Positions 34,940 to 45,454 of a stretch of DNA of 64,000 bases are shown here, one piece after another. A program made the position numbers and the translations under genes. Position 1 is the stretch's first letter; the number at the start of each line of letters is the position of its first letter. The notes beneath the pieces are model-generated. The model saw only the letters and a program-made list of their open reading frames with translations. It searched no databases and was not told where the DNA came from. Origin of the DNA: Dastarcus helophoroides (lineage: Eukaryota; Arthropoda; Insecta; Coleoptera; Bothrideridae); contig CM053326.1 of NCBI GenBank assembly GCA_028583605.1, positions 1,296,350 through 1,360,349 on the forward strand, in the 5' to 3' direction.

Positions 34940-35095
34940 TGATGGAACGGACTGGTCCTTGGTTATCTTCAAAAATTGAAACACTTCTCTCTGAAGATGA
35001 CAGCTTGGCCGTCGAAACGCGTTAGAGCAACCTTTGTTGTGTTTTTTAATCTTTCTTGGTTTCCGGGGGCAAGTTTTGTATTTCAATTCATATTT
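34940..35095 (+). repeat. Penelope-like tail, sense in bsf intron 3
   Basis: It starts with GATGGAACGGACTGGTCC (tail end in reverse), then has AAAATTGAAACACTTCTCTC, the hammerhead-like motif, GAGCAACCTTTGTTGTG, TTAATCTTTCTTGGTTTCCG and GGGGCAAG. It ends about 120 bp before exon 4. Confidence 0.7.
34987..35027 (+). ncRNA. Hammerhead-like motif, copy 3 (sense in bsf intron 3)
   Basis: CTCT, CTGAAGA, GAAA, ACGCGT, T and AGAG are all present. Stem II is GACAGC/GCCGTC with one mismatch. If active it would cut bsf pre-mRNA about 190 nt before the exon 4 acceptor. Confidence 0.5.
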
Positions 35096-35214
35096 TATTT
35101 ACGGTTGCAACACAATTTTGATGGAATCTCCTTTCAAAAAAGAACTAGTTAACCTATTATACATTTAGATGTTTACTTGATTGACCTAAGTTTTAATTTT
35201 CTTTATTTTTTCAG

Positions 35215-35686
35215 TTGAAGCTTTGTCTATCAAATATGCAAATAAAAACATACTGGCGCCACTAAATGTACTATGGACTCACTACTTCATAAACGGTAAA
35301 GATGAAAAGGCGGAAGAAATATGGAACAATTATTTGAAAGACGCCCCCAGAGTTATGTTCCAGAAAGTAGTTCAAACAGCTAGAGAAAACAAAGATGCAA
35401 ATTTGGTCACGAAGTTGATTGAGCATTTAAAAATTAGCAATGTGACCGAAGGTGCAATTGGTAACGCTTATAGCTGTTTACTGGATGTGACCGTGGCCAA
35501 GGGCAGCGATGAAGAAACTATTAAGGCTTTTGAAGCGGCTATTAAGGACGTTCCCATTGACTTCATTCAATAGAACTGCTATTTTGAGAGTTAAGAGATA
35601 TCTATACTAAATTGGATAAACCGTTCGATTATAAAATTCCTGCTAAAAATGTAAAATCGACCACATCGTCGTACAAGTTCCAGTGA
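35215..35686 (+). CDS. bsf: bsf/LRPPRC-like PPR protein, exon 4
   Basis: The last coding exon begins after TATTTTTTCAG with EALSIKYANKNILAPLN and encodes the C-terminal helical repeats. The uncorrected frame stops at PIDFIQ (35573). Two single extra bases, near 35567 and 35595, account for this: with them removed the frame reads NRTAILRVKDIYTKLDKPF and ends STTSSYKFQ at TGA 35684-35686. With these and the exon-2 insertion removed the coding total is exactly 1,344 codons. The intron before it is 4.4 kb of satellite and Penelope-like tails. Confidence 0.8.
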
Positions 35687-35699
35687 TGATGACAAGAAG

Positions 35700-37600
35700 A
35701 GATAAGAAGCGTGTAATATAAGATTCATTTTTGTTTATTTATCTTTAGTATTATAGTAAATATATCTCTTGTTTATTGTCGTTTTTCTAATTTTTTCACC
35801 AAGAATTTCAGGAATCTCTCGAAATTTTGAATTTTATGATTTTTTATCTATTTTTGAAATTTTTAACTCAAAATTTCGACTTTTGTAAATCTGCCTTTTT
35901 CAAGATTCGGCTTTTTTAAAAATTTCAATTTGTGTATTGGAAATGGGGTGTGTATGAACTATTTATTTCAATAAAACACCACACTTTAATTATCGAGACT
36001 TTATTTATTCAAGAGGTCTCGGAAGGTGTGTGTTGTCGTGACGAAATTATAATCTCAACTTCACAGTCGAAAAGGAATCTTTTCGTAATATTTCTAAATA
36101 CATCTGGTCTATTTCATGATACATTGCTAATATACGTCAACGTTAATCCCTTAAAACCTATATTCAGAAAAGGGACTGACCAGCGTTCTTAGAATTAATC
36201 ATCCACCTAAAAGTGTTCCAAATAAGTTGAAGTACCCGTATCAGATTTCACTTCGTAAAAGATACAGCGAAACTCATAAAGCATTCGAGGGTGTCTAATA
36301 TTTTACTTTAAAATAAGTACCGATAGATTTTTGCTCTCACGTTTTAAACGTGATTTCCAACATTGTGAAATTTTGAATTTTTTGAAAATTTCCACTTTTG
36401 AAAACGTTGACTTTTATTTGAAAATTTTGATTTTTTTTAAATGACGCCTCTAAGATTTTGGCTATTTTGTCAAAATTTCGCCTGTCTCAAAATGATATGT
36501 TTGAAAAATTTGGCTTCGATTTTTATTGAAAATTTTGATTTAAATATTTTGACTTAATGTAAAATTTTTTCCCCAGAATTACCGCTATTTCCAATTTTTG
36601 ATTTGTTTTAAAAATTGCCGGTGTTTCGCAATTTTGCCTTTTTCCAAAATTTTGACTAATTTACTTAACAACTTTATTTTTAATTTTATCTTCTGGAACT
36701 TTTGACCTCTGTTAATTTATACTGTTTTTGAAAAATTCTAGATTTTTTATAAATTGTATTATTAAAATTTCGAATTTTTTAACCTTTCCCTAAAATTTCT
36801 CTTTTTCAAAATTGTCACTTGTTTTTAAAAATCCGAACTTTGTTCGAAATTTTGATAATTTCTGACTTGAATATTTCGTATTTTTTTCAAAAGTTTCCAC
36901 TGTTTTCAGTTTCAACTTGTATGCAGATTTGACTTATTTGGAAAATTTTACTTCTTTTTGAAAAGTTGGTTTATTCAAAATTACTTTTGAAATTTTTAGC
37001 CATTTTCAAAATTTCCACTTATTTTAGTAATTTCAACATTTTATGACAAAAGTTTTTACTTTTCCTCTGACGCTTCTCAAAATTTTTATCAGTTTTTAAA
37101 ATTTCGACTTGTTTTAAAAACTTCGATCAATTTTTCAAAATTTTGAATTTGTCCAATACTCAAATTTTTGTAAATTCGACTTTTTGAAAAATACGCTTCT
37201 CTAAAAATTTCGAAATTGAGGATTGGCAAAAAACAAAACCAGAAAATCTTTCGGCTAAGTATATTATATATTTTCACTGAACTACACGAATTTGGGGGAT
37301 CGAATTTCCAAATTAAAGTCTAAATCTCGAAAAAGAGTGTAATTTCCAGAAAAAAGTCAGAACATTGAATTTGAAATAAAACCCAAACTGAATATTTCGA
37401 AAAATGGTGGAATTCCTACAAAAAGTCGAAATTTCAAAAACAGGAATATTTAATATTTATTGTTAATACATTTTAATACGAATTTTCAGTTCAGTTACAA
37501 GTACGGAAAGAAAATACTAAACAATATGTAAATAACTATATTGAAAAACTATCATGATTCATAAACATTTTTCAATATTTTGCGTCAGCATTTCTTTGGA
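35700..37600. other. Intergenic between bsf and ZAD gene 2
   Basis: 35760-35920 and 36350-37450 are decayed satellite. The piece 35930-36300 is more complex; it contains CAATAAAACACCACACTTTA and may be a fragment of a retroelement or an unrelated transcript end, which I could not identify. The reading frame there (35932-36192) resembles nothing known to me. Confidence 0.4.
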
Positions 37601-37611
37601 ATGTAATGTAG

Positions 37612-38315
37612 TTAATTTTCAAATCCAAGAATTTCGGAACTTTCCTCCATAGAGGTAGTAGAATCTTCATTTGTTGCTTGCATTACATTTATATTTGGAT
37701 TATTTATGGATGGTGGCGGCACATAAATAACCCCATGCTTCGACTTATAATGCGTTTTTAATGAAACTCTTTGCGAAAAAGCACTACTGCATATATTACA
37801 ACGGTAAGGTCGTTCATTAGTGTGCCTCCTAATGTGTGTTTTCTTAGCATACTGACTGCTGAAGCCTTTCTCACAAAAAGGACAAACGTAAGGTCGTAAT
37901 TTCAAATGTGTCATCTGATTATGTCTTTGCAAATCTCGCAAAGTATAGAATCCTTTACCACATACTTCACAAACGTGCGATTTCGAACCACCATGATATT
38001 TGGTCATATGTAGCCTGTATTTATACTTAAATCGGAAATATTTCGAGCATTTTTCACATTTATATTGTTGAGCTGTGTGTTTGTGCATGTAAAAGATATG
38101 TCCTCGGAGACTCTCAACGTTCTTAGCCACTGCTCCACAAAGTTCGCAGATTTGGGGTCCCGACTGATGAATGTCCATGTGTCTTCGATAGTGTTGTTCT
38201 TTAACCTCAGCTTGACATATGTTACATTTTGTTAAAAATCGATGAATCTTCATGTGTTCTAAATAGGTTTTTCTTGTCTTGAATTCCTTTTCGCAATCGA
38301 AGCATTTATACACAC
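37612..38315 (-). CDS. ZAD-C2H2 zinc-finger protein 2, exon 3
   Basis: This exon encodes the DNA-binding part of a second ZAD zinc-finger protein, presumably a nuclear transcriptional regulator. It begins after the acceptor TTTTTTTTTGCAG with (G)VYKCFDCEKEFKTRKT, in phase with exon 2. It holds seven C2H2 fingers, for example CELCGAVAKNVESLRGHIF and CPFCEKGFSSQYAKKTH, then an acidic, serine-rich tail ending SSEILGFEN. Fingers align one for one with fingers 1-7 of ZAD gene 1, with shared stretches such as ESLRGHIFYMH and MTHLKLRP. The whole protein is 429 aa after removal of one extra base in exon 2. The two genes are therefore paralogs on the same strand, flanking bsf. Confidence 0.9.
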
Positions 38316-38903
38316 CTGCAAAAAAAAAGCCATAAATAGAATAACCGGTTTCATTTATTTAAATAGAGTACAACTTTTTCAATAAACAGGATTATATAGG
38401 ATTTTTCGTGTATTTCTGTAACTTTTATTTATTTTTTTTGTTCCTAAAGACTCGATACGGTAGTTGAACACTCTTAGTAGTTCGATGACACCAAATACTA
38501 AATAGAGTGAACACTGCAGGGTAACCAGTGAAGGCAGTTGAAAGCCTCGCGAAAGCCCAGCTCGCAACGTGCTCTTATTCCTTAACAGACCGGGGATTTT
38601 TTTTAGCAAATAGACATTAAATATGGGAAAATGTATTGTGAAACATTGTCAGAACATAAGTGAACATATTAGTGAAGTAAAATCGAGTTTCATTCTCTGG
38701 GTAGGTAAAAATAAAATACATAAATATTCAATTATCAACGTGCGCGAGTCGCCGCTTCATTGCAATCACATATTTGCAGCATCAGTTTAACAATATTGTG
38801 CACACAAGTCGCATATTGCTAGTTACATCTAAATCATTAGAAGCGTTACGCAGAAGGTTTAATATTTATAAATTTGACTTAATCCGGCAGTGTCAAAAGC
38901 AGG

Positions 38904-39076
38904 CTTAGCATGAGAACCGTTGAATGTTGTAAAATATGGGACAGATGCAACCCTAAATCATTGAATGTAAAATATGGGGAAGAGCGAACCTGGGATCCCT
39001 CTTCCCTGCATTTTACATTCAATGGTTTAGGGTTCCATCTTCCCTATATTTTACATTCAACGGTTCTCATGCTAAG
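38904..39076. repeat. Long near-perfect hairpin in ZAD gene 2 intron 2
   Basis: CTTAGCATGAGAACCGTTGA at the left is exactly reversed at the right (TCAACGGTTCTCATGCTAAG). Pairing continues inward for about 80-85 bp through GGGTTGCATC-like and CCATTGAATGT-like segments to a small central loop at TGGGATCC. Each arm itself contains a direct repeat of TTGAATGTAAAATATGGG. Total length is 173 bp. It could be a small foldback element or a source of hairpin RNA. Confidence 0.75.
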
Positions 39077-39363
39077 AGATTGAAACATTCAGTCTATTTA
39101 GTATCTGGTTACACTGTCCAATCCCAAAAGAAGTATATCTTGTATGAAAGTAGAAATCATTTTTTTTTTAGTAAATGCAAGTCAAAATCAAAACCTGGAA
39201 AAAATAAAAACTATGAAAAAGAAGTATCGAACATTTTTTACTTTCATCACCACATTTAGCATATTCTAGAAGTCTGCAATTTTTGAGTAAAAAAATAACC
39301 AAATGTTTAAAATTTTTATGAAAATTACGAGCTTAAGACTCAAAAAGTTCAATATTTCCTTAC

Positions 39364-39833
39364 CAATAAGATTATTCAAGCATATAGGGTTTATTTTTAA
39401 CTGGCTTTCATTAGTAGTTGAAGCATATATTTCATCTTCATATTTGCTGAAAAGACCTTTTGAATCTAGATCTATTTTAATTCCGTCCTTTAAGTCCTTA
39501 GAAATAAAATCTAGATCTTCAGCAACTATTTCTTCATTTGATTCAGATACAAATATTATAGTATTTCCAGTGCTATTCTCTGTATTCTCGTCCGATTCCT
39601 CCACAGGTAGATTTCCCGGTGTGACTTTAACCTCACTGTCATCTTCCTCGATATCAAAGAATTTTGTTTCGACATCTTCCACTTTGATTTCAACTTTCAT
39701 GCTACTTTCCTTAACCTTAGTTCTAAGAATTTTATCCGACTTCGATTATTTTATCTCTTAAGGAGGTTAGTAAGTGTAACTGTTCTAAGCATTTTGAACA
39801 ACAGTTGGATGTTAATCCATCGTCTTTTTTGAT
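39364..39833 (-). CDS. ZAD-C2H2 protein 2, exon 2 (one extra base)
   Basis: It begins after the acceptor TTTTTAG with IKKDDGLTSNCCSKCLEQLH, which gives the second ZAD cysteine pair (C51, C54). Near 39740-39745 one extra base breaks the frame; the next frame continues SDKILRTKVKESSMKVEIKV without a gap. The rest is an acidic linker (IEEDDSEVKV) ending ICLNNLIG at the donor ATTG/GTAAGG, phase 1, which matches exon 3. With that base removed, exons 1-3 total 430 codons including the stop. Confidence 0.8.
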
Positions 39834-39908
39834 CTAAAAATTCCTAATTAACTATCCAAAAGTATGTAATAAGCACAGACCAAAGTAATAAACAAAACAA
39901 AAGATTAC

Positions 39909-40025
39909 CTTAATAGAGGTTAAAATTTCAATGATTTCCACTAGATTTTCGTCGAATATTGAGTAATAAAATTCTGAATTTCGGAGACATAATCGGCAAT
40001 TAAATTGAATTATCTCATTTGCCAT
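39909..40025 (-). CDS. ZAD-C2H2 protein 2, exon 1
   Basis: It starts at the ATG ending at 40025 with MANEIIQFNCRLCLRNSEFY, carrying the first ZAD cysteine pair (C10, C13), and ends EIIEILTSIK at donor AAG/GTAATC in phase 0. A 75-bp intron follows. Exon 1 of ZAD gene 1 ends at the same place relative to the ZAD, which supports common ancestry. Confidence 0.85.
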
Positions 40026-40505
40026 TATTCTCGTTATAAAAACCAAAAATGTAGAAATATATCTGTGAATGTAGATAATTTGTCGATCCGTAGCTCGTTT
40101 CAGGCGTCCAACCAGAGTTACCAACCTTTAAGTAAGCTTTTTCCCTATGCTTACCCGAAAATTTCCATTTTCATGGAAACATTGTCTCCCTTTAAGACAT
40201 CCAAAATTTTGTCCACAAAAAAAGTCTTCGAAATAACTAATTTTTTGCATTAAATGTTTGTTGTCTAATTTTGTAAACTAAAAAAGAAGGTTCAATAAAA
40301 ATAACAATTATTCACACTCTTTTTTTTTTGTTGAAAAAATCCGCAAAACGGGAAATTTTCATTTAGTTGGCAACACTGCTTCGGACACTGGGTCAAAGGG
40401 AAGGTTTATAAACCTATATAAATGACGAAATATTTCTAAATTTTAGTAATTTTTAGCTTATTTAATCGAATGTGGCATGCCTGAATTGTCTGTCAACTAT
40501 AGTTA

Positions 40506-40864
40506 GGGATGCAAGATAATTTTAATATTCATAAAAATATCGATATAAATATTGACAGCAAGCAAATATCGATAATTGATAATATCGAACATTTTTTTTT
40601 ATCGATAATCGATATTTTGGAAATTAACAAAAAATTTGTAAACGGGACTCCACTGTTGGAAATTTCTACGTATTTCGGGCATATTATTTTTGGGGACCAA
40701 AAAAAAAGGTCCCAGATCTCCATATTTCTATCTATCATTGGCGACAATTGGACGATTGGTATTGGCTATCGGGCAATATCGTTAATATCATATCGTCGAT
40801 GTTATAATATCGATATAAGTATCAATATTTTTGCTTCGACATTATCGGTCAGTCGATATATCGT
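40506..40864. repeat. TATCGATA-rich element (hAT-like end)
   Basis: It opens TTAGGGATGCAAGATAATTT, resembling TAGGG-type hAT ends, and contains many ATATCGATA words, including near-palindromes such as TTATCGATAATCGATA. TATCGATA is the DRE sequence bound by DREF in flies. A similar piece with CATCGATG words starts GGCATGCAACATCG at about 46524. It has no coding capacity. Confidence 0.45.
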
Positions 40865-41184
40865 CATATATGTAATACTTCTATATGGCGTGTTATGTAT
40901 AATCGTCACTGCAAAATGCTTTGTCAAAAAGGTGAGATGAAAGTATATGTCGTACTTTTTCGAGGACAAGCATTCATTCATTTATAGCGGGAACAGATGA
41001 CAAGATGGGCGGGAACACTAATAAATGAATGACAATGACAACTGACGACAAGAAGGATATTTGAAATAAACTTTGGGATTGGTTAATATATTCTGTCCTT
41101 GAAAAGACAAATATATATATCCATCGCGCCTTTTTGGCACAAACAAAGGGACAAAACACGCCACATAGAAGTATTACATATATG
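40865..41184. mobile_element. MITE M1, copy 1 (TIR CATATATGTAATACTTCTAT)
   Basis: Both ends carry CATATATGTAATACTTCTAT followed by GGCGTGTT on the left and the matching AACACGCC on the right. It is 320 bp with no coding capacity. Flanking octamers (TATATCGT and TACAAACC) do not match, so its insertion site has been altered. Confidence 0.65.
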
Positions 41185-41285
41185 TACAAACCTACATAAA
41201 CGACGAAATATTTCTAAATTTTAGTAATTTTTAGTTCATATAATAGAGTGTGGCATGCCTGAATTGTCTGTCAACTATAGATACT

Positions 41286-42985
41286 ATAGTTGTCATTTGC
41301 GAACAAAACTAAACTTATTTATTTAGTTGACGCATTTTGTTTTATTTTATATGTCATTCAAGCATAGAATGTGCAACATATGTAGTTATTTTGCATTGTT
41401 ATTAATATAGCAAGTAAATAACAATAAAAGATAAAAAAGTTTTCAATAACCATAGTGACAGTGACAGAGTAAAATGCAAACAGTTTTTAACTTGCGAGCA
41501 GAATAAATAAGCCAGTTTAGTGAATGGATATTGGCCCATTTCAGATAAATATGCACCAGAGTCGACACTGAGCTTCTAATTTTGTGGTGATAACAACAAT
41601 TAGTAATTCCATAGAGAAACTAAGAAAGAGTATGAACTACGTGCAATTCTACGGATAGCGTACGTCCCTCGTGGTTAACGGAACTATTACCTTAAAAACA
41701 GAACACTGTAATACCAACAGAAAAAACTGTATTATCGACAAAATTTCCCACCTTTTTTCAAATATTTAATATATCTAAGAATTTTAAATGTAAAAAGAAG
41801 ATTCTTACTACATCAGTAATTAGCATTAATTACGCAACTTTTGCGTAATTATAACCATTTACGAATGTGGCAAAATGTTCTTTTAGACCTAATTAAAAAA
41901 GAAACCACAAGGCTAGTTCAGTACTTTATGAAATTACATTAAAATTTGTAATTTATGATGCACCGAGACGCCATAAAATACAAATTTTAATGCAATATTT
42001 TAGATTTAATATCAGTATAATTTATATTTCAACGTAAATGGGTTAAAATAAAAAAAATATATGTTCCAGAGTTTTTATTTACAAAATATAAACAACAATA
42101 ATAATGTAATTATGAAGTAGATCCCATTTTTAGAAAAAGTCAACAAAAGGAAAATTAATTATGAAGTACGTTAACACAGAAATATATCAGTATCCCTGAC
42201 TTCTGAAACAAACAGAAAATATTTTAGTTTAACGAAAAAAATAAAAACAAAAAATGACGAAAGCTATGAAAGAAAATTAACATCAAGCTCGTGCTCCTAA
42301 TGATATATATGCTTTGTCTTAAGAAAACCAATGCTAATTATCGTGTTACTTCTAAATTGGAATTTAATACATGAATTCAACACCACAATTATTTGTATCT
42401 TCTGTGTCATCATTTTGATATAATAGAAACTGCAGATTGCAATTTATTTGTGCACTTGCTAATGCGTCCCATAAATTTAAAATATATTGCTTCTAAAATG
42501 TCATCGATACATTTCGGAATGCAAATGTTTGCTGTGAGCAACACCGAATCTAACTCAAAATTTGTAAAAATTAGTCAATTTTGCATGCCCAGCAGAAGCA
42601 TAGGTTTTGGTTTGACGGAAATTTTAAGTTACTAACCTTTTTGTTTGCTTCCAAGTTGATATTATGTAAGTTGTTGCATTTAGCTAAGTCACGAGTTAAG
42701 GGGTGTCATCTCACACTTTTGCAACTTCTAAAATTTGTAAGTACGCTTACCCGTTGGAGCATTAAAAGAGTTGAGGAGAAAATGAATTTTATAGCAATTT
42801 GTATTTATTGAGTTCAGTTAGTCACGGACTTCATGTTGTTAGTGTACTTCACACACACACAACTCTAGTTTTACTTCAATTCCATATTGTTGATGAGTTA
42901 CTTATCTGTAGTATGCTTATAATAAACGTTAACAATTATTTTACTGCACTAAAACAGCGACTTAAATTTGCATAGTAAACTGTAT
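41286..42985. other. Intergenic, repeat-derived, no gene seen
   Basis: 41530-41620 matches the right end of TIR element T1 in inverse orientation (CCATTTCAGATAAATATGCA and CTTCTAATTTTGTGGTG). The rest is AT-rich without a recognisable gene; short reading frames at 42393-42811 have no family resemblance that I can name. Confidence 0.45.
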
Positions 42986-42993
42986 ACAATAAA

Positions 42994-43301
42994 CATATAT
43001 GTAATACTTCTATATGGCCAGTTCCTCGTTTCTTATAGGAAAGACTTCTCTTTCTCGCTGACCTTCACAGGAATTAATGAGTCGCAATGCGCAGGTGTTA
43101 CAAATCATTTGTGCATGGCGAAAGTCAGCTGTGCACGGCCAAACATAAACACCCGTTTAACCCGCGCGTAGCGATTGGTTCATTTTGTTTAATTCATGCG
43201 CAATACTCGCCAATTATCCAGGTTCCATCTTTATCGGATTTGGTTGGAACAAACTCGTGAAGAGAATAGGGAGCTGGCCATATAGAAGTATTACATATAT
43301 G
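42994..43301. mobile_element. MITE M1, copy 2, with exact 8-bp target duplication
   Basis: The ends CATATATGTAATACTTCTAT (TATGGCCAG inward) and the reverse complement form TIRs of about 30 bp. ACAATAAA at 42986-42993 is repeated exactly at 43302-43309. It is 308 bp. An 8-bp duplication fits hAT or P superfamily movement; the CA...TG ends are more P-like, but the class is not settled. Confidence 0.75.
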
Positions 43302-43879
43302 ACAATAAAGAATATACGTTAACTGCCATATTTTAGAGGAAATGAGAGGAAAGGGAAAAAGAGCGAGAGGAAAGCTACTTTAGTTCCTTTAACCCGACTT
43401 CGCGGCTCTACAAACACACTTCTTGTTTCTTCTATTAACTAAATGGTCTATTTCTGTATAATCTCTGGGAACATCCCTAAACATGTTTACGGAAATTTTC
43501 ATGTTTTACACGATGCTAAATTTTCGTGAAAATATATTTAAAAATTTATATTGTAGGTATAAATTTTGAATAGCCCGCCAATTGTTTGTTATTTGAAGTT
43601 GGCAGTACAATGTCAACGTCAATTCGGGGTGACGCGAAGCATAGATGGCTCGATCGCGTCTTGGCGGGAAGGAAGAGTTAGTTGTCTTGGAAGATTAGAT
43701 GTGTATTGTTCGGGCTGGATGAAGTTAGTCGTTAGTCCCGCGTTGTTTTTTTGTATTTTCTTACATTAAAAAGTAATAAAGTTGTTGTCAAACCATTGGT
43801 GTTACGTTCGCTACGACCTATCCCGTTTAAGCTCTCACAATATGTAAATTTTCTATAAAATTTATCGTGTCATACGGTC

Positions 43880-44290
43880 TTTATGTATATTTAAATATGC
43901 ATCGATATGCATCATACATATCTCCTACACATATGTAGTAATTAATGAACATCTGATTTTATAGTGACAACAACAATATCTAGTAATATTTAGATATGGT
44001 CGTGTGGCAGCGCTATGATATTTCTTAATGGTGTTTTGTGTTCTTAAAATCCTAACATAACATAAATATTTTAATTTGTTGTTGGTTCGTTTGAGAGTGA
44101 TTCTTTTATTTTTTATGTCAATTTCGACTGAAAATTATTAATTTATTTAAAATGTGCATGCAAATAATATGGAAAACATTTAGTCCGTTTAATTCCGCCA
44201 AACAACCCCTGAAATGTAGGCAACGCATTAATCGTCACAATAATCGTGCGTGAAGCCAGCCTTAGTTCTGGTGATATTTTTTAGTAACTT
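43880..44290 (-). repeat. TIR element T1, copy 3 (truncated, inverted)
   Basis: Its reverse complement matches 16960-17270 in order: CCAGAACTAAGG-type start, AATGTGCATGC-like and GGGTTGTTTGG-like middle, then GCCACACGACCATA and TTGTTGTCACTAT near the end. Divergence is clearly higher than between copies 1 and 2. The TGTAGTCC left end is missing. Confidence 0.5.
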
Positions 44291-44299
44291 ATCTACAGG

Positions 44300-45079
44300 T
44301 TGAGGAAATGTCATTTTTAGATTCAAAATTAGTGAATGTGTCAAACTGCCGTACCTGTTGCATCTTTTACAGTGTTTGGATGCTCCTAGTCGTATGGATA
44401 CGAATCGAATATTTATTGATAACGAAATACATTCAAAAACTTTAGGCTCTTTTTATTTACCGCAAATAACGTTCAACATCTTATCAGATACTGACATCTG
44501 GATGACAGGCGAACCACATGAGTCAAACTACATTTTATTTTTAATATCTGGGTACAAGTGGTTATAAAGTGAGGCGTTTTGTGCAAATGAACAAAAGTAG
44601 ACAAAGTGGAATCCATGAATACACACTGAAAATTGATGAAGAAAAGTCTAATTTGTAACAGGTAATGTGGCGACTAACTCAAATAGTAATCTAAATACTA
44701 ATCAAAATTGTACTTATCACAAAGTAGTCACAGTAACAGATAAGATTGTCAATAATAATAAATATAAAACAGAGCAACACGCAAATAAGTCCATCATTTA
44801 ATTATAAATATTAATGTATGTGGGTAGTGATTACCCTTCCACACAATAATTCAAATATTGCTGCCATATGTCGAGTAGTAAAGGCAGTACTTCCACTGAA
44901 TGTTGGGACACTGTTGCAGAGATGGCGCCAACATCTTAGGTCGGGTATCTTGGAGCTGCTCTCTTGGCTCTCGCATTGGGACATCGGTGCGAGATGGCGC
45001 TGACACGTCCTACGTCGTGTATCGGCCATAGATTACGCAGGAAATTGCTCTCTTTTCTGTTTTAGATATTAGAATTTAA
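44300..45079. other. Intergenic, no gene assigned
   Basis: A short reading frame from 44308 begins MSFLDSKLVNVSNCRTCC, and its CRTCC word recalls a ZAD start. However, the frame breaks at once and no second cysteine pair follows, so I do not call a gene. 44930-45005 has two AGATGGCGC words about 70 bp apart. Confidence 0.35.
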
Positions 45080-45087
45080 ACGTAAAA

Positions 45088-45446
45088 CACGGATTACAGA
45101 ATAAGGATAGTGCACGTTCTGTATTGGCAGTGTATAAAAATGCGTCTAGAAAGTGGAGTAGCTCCGACTATTTCTTTTCTCTTTTTCTTCCAACACCTGT
45201 TGAATAGCCACATTTTCTCTATGGCCGCATTTATTTACTTCGTTTCTCATTGGTGGTAGAAATCTATCACTTCTGATATTACGAGCATGACACTATAACT
45301 TAAGAAGATAAGTTCACGCGCATGAGATAAAAATTATTTAGATATTTAGTTATAGTGTCATGTATTACGAGAACGTACTAGCTACTCTCTAGATGCTTTT
45401 TCGACACCGTTTTCTACGTTCGTGCACTATCCTCCTATAATCCGTG
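45088..45446. mobile_element. TIR element T2 with exact 8-bp target duplication
   Basis: The left end CACGGATTACAG and right end CTATAATCCGTG form a long imperfect TIR (about 70 bp, through GGATAGTGCACG and GTCTAGA...AGTAGCT). ACGTAAAA at 45080-45087 is repeated exactly at 45447-45454. The element is 359 bp including a 77-bp insertion. It has no coding capacity. The 8-bp duplication suggests hAT or P superfamily. Confidence 0.75.
45286..45362. mobile_element. 77-bp micro-MITE nested in T2
   Basis: CATGACACTATAACT at the left is exactly reversed at the right (AGTTATAGTGTCATG). TATTACGAG at 45277-45285 is repeated exactly at 45363-45371, a 9-bp duplication. It is only 77 bp long. The host element T2 has its own intact target duplication, so the order of the two insertions is clear. 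Confidence 0.8.
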
Positions 45447-45454
45447 ACGTAAAA

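Larger units (their letters stand above)
40409..41285. repeat. Direct repeat of about 97 bp enclosing two insertions
   Basis: The segment 40409-40505 (AAACCTATATAAATGACGAA to CTGTCAACTATAG) recurs at 41189-41285 with about seven changes. Between them lie a TATCGAT-rich piece (40506-40864) and a TIR element (40865-41184). Confidence 0.7.

Noticed and set aside
35932..36192. 86-codon frame downstream of bsf
   Set aside because: No recognisable family and no clear gene structure. Possibly part of an old retroelement, but I see no diagnostic motif.
39303..39761. 152-codon plus-strand frame opposite ZAD gene 2 exon 2
   Set aside because: It is the shadow of the acidic, serine-rich linker coded on the other strand.
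43560..43830. Possible solo LTR (AAGTAATAAAGTTGTTGTC resembles an LTR polyadenylation region)
   Set aside because: I could not find matching TG...CA ends or a target duplication, so the limits cannot be supported.
44308..44567. Possible third ZAD gene start (NCRTCC)
   Set aside because: The frame breaks within a few codons, the second cysteine pair is missing and no zinc fingers follow.
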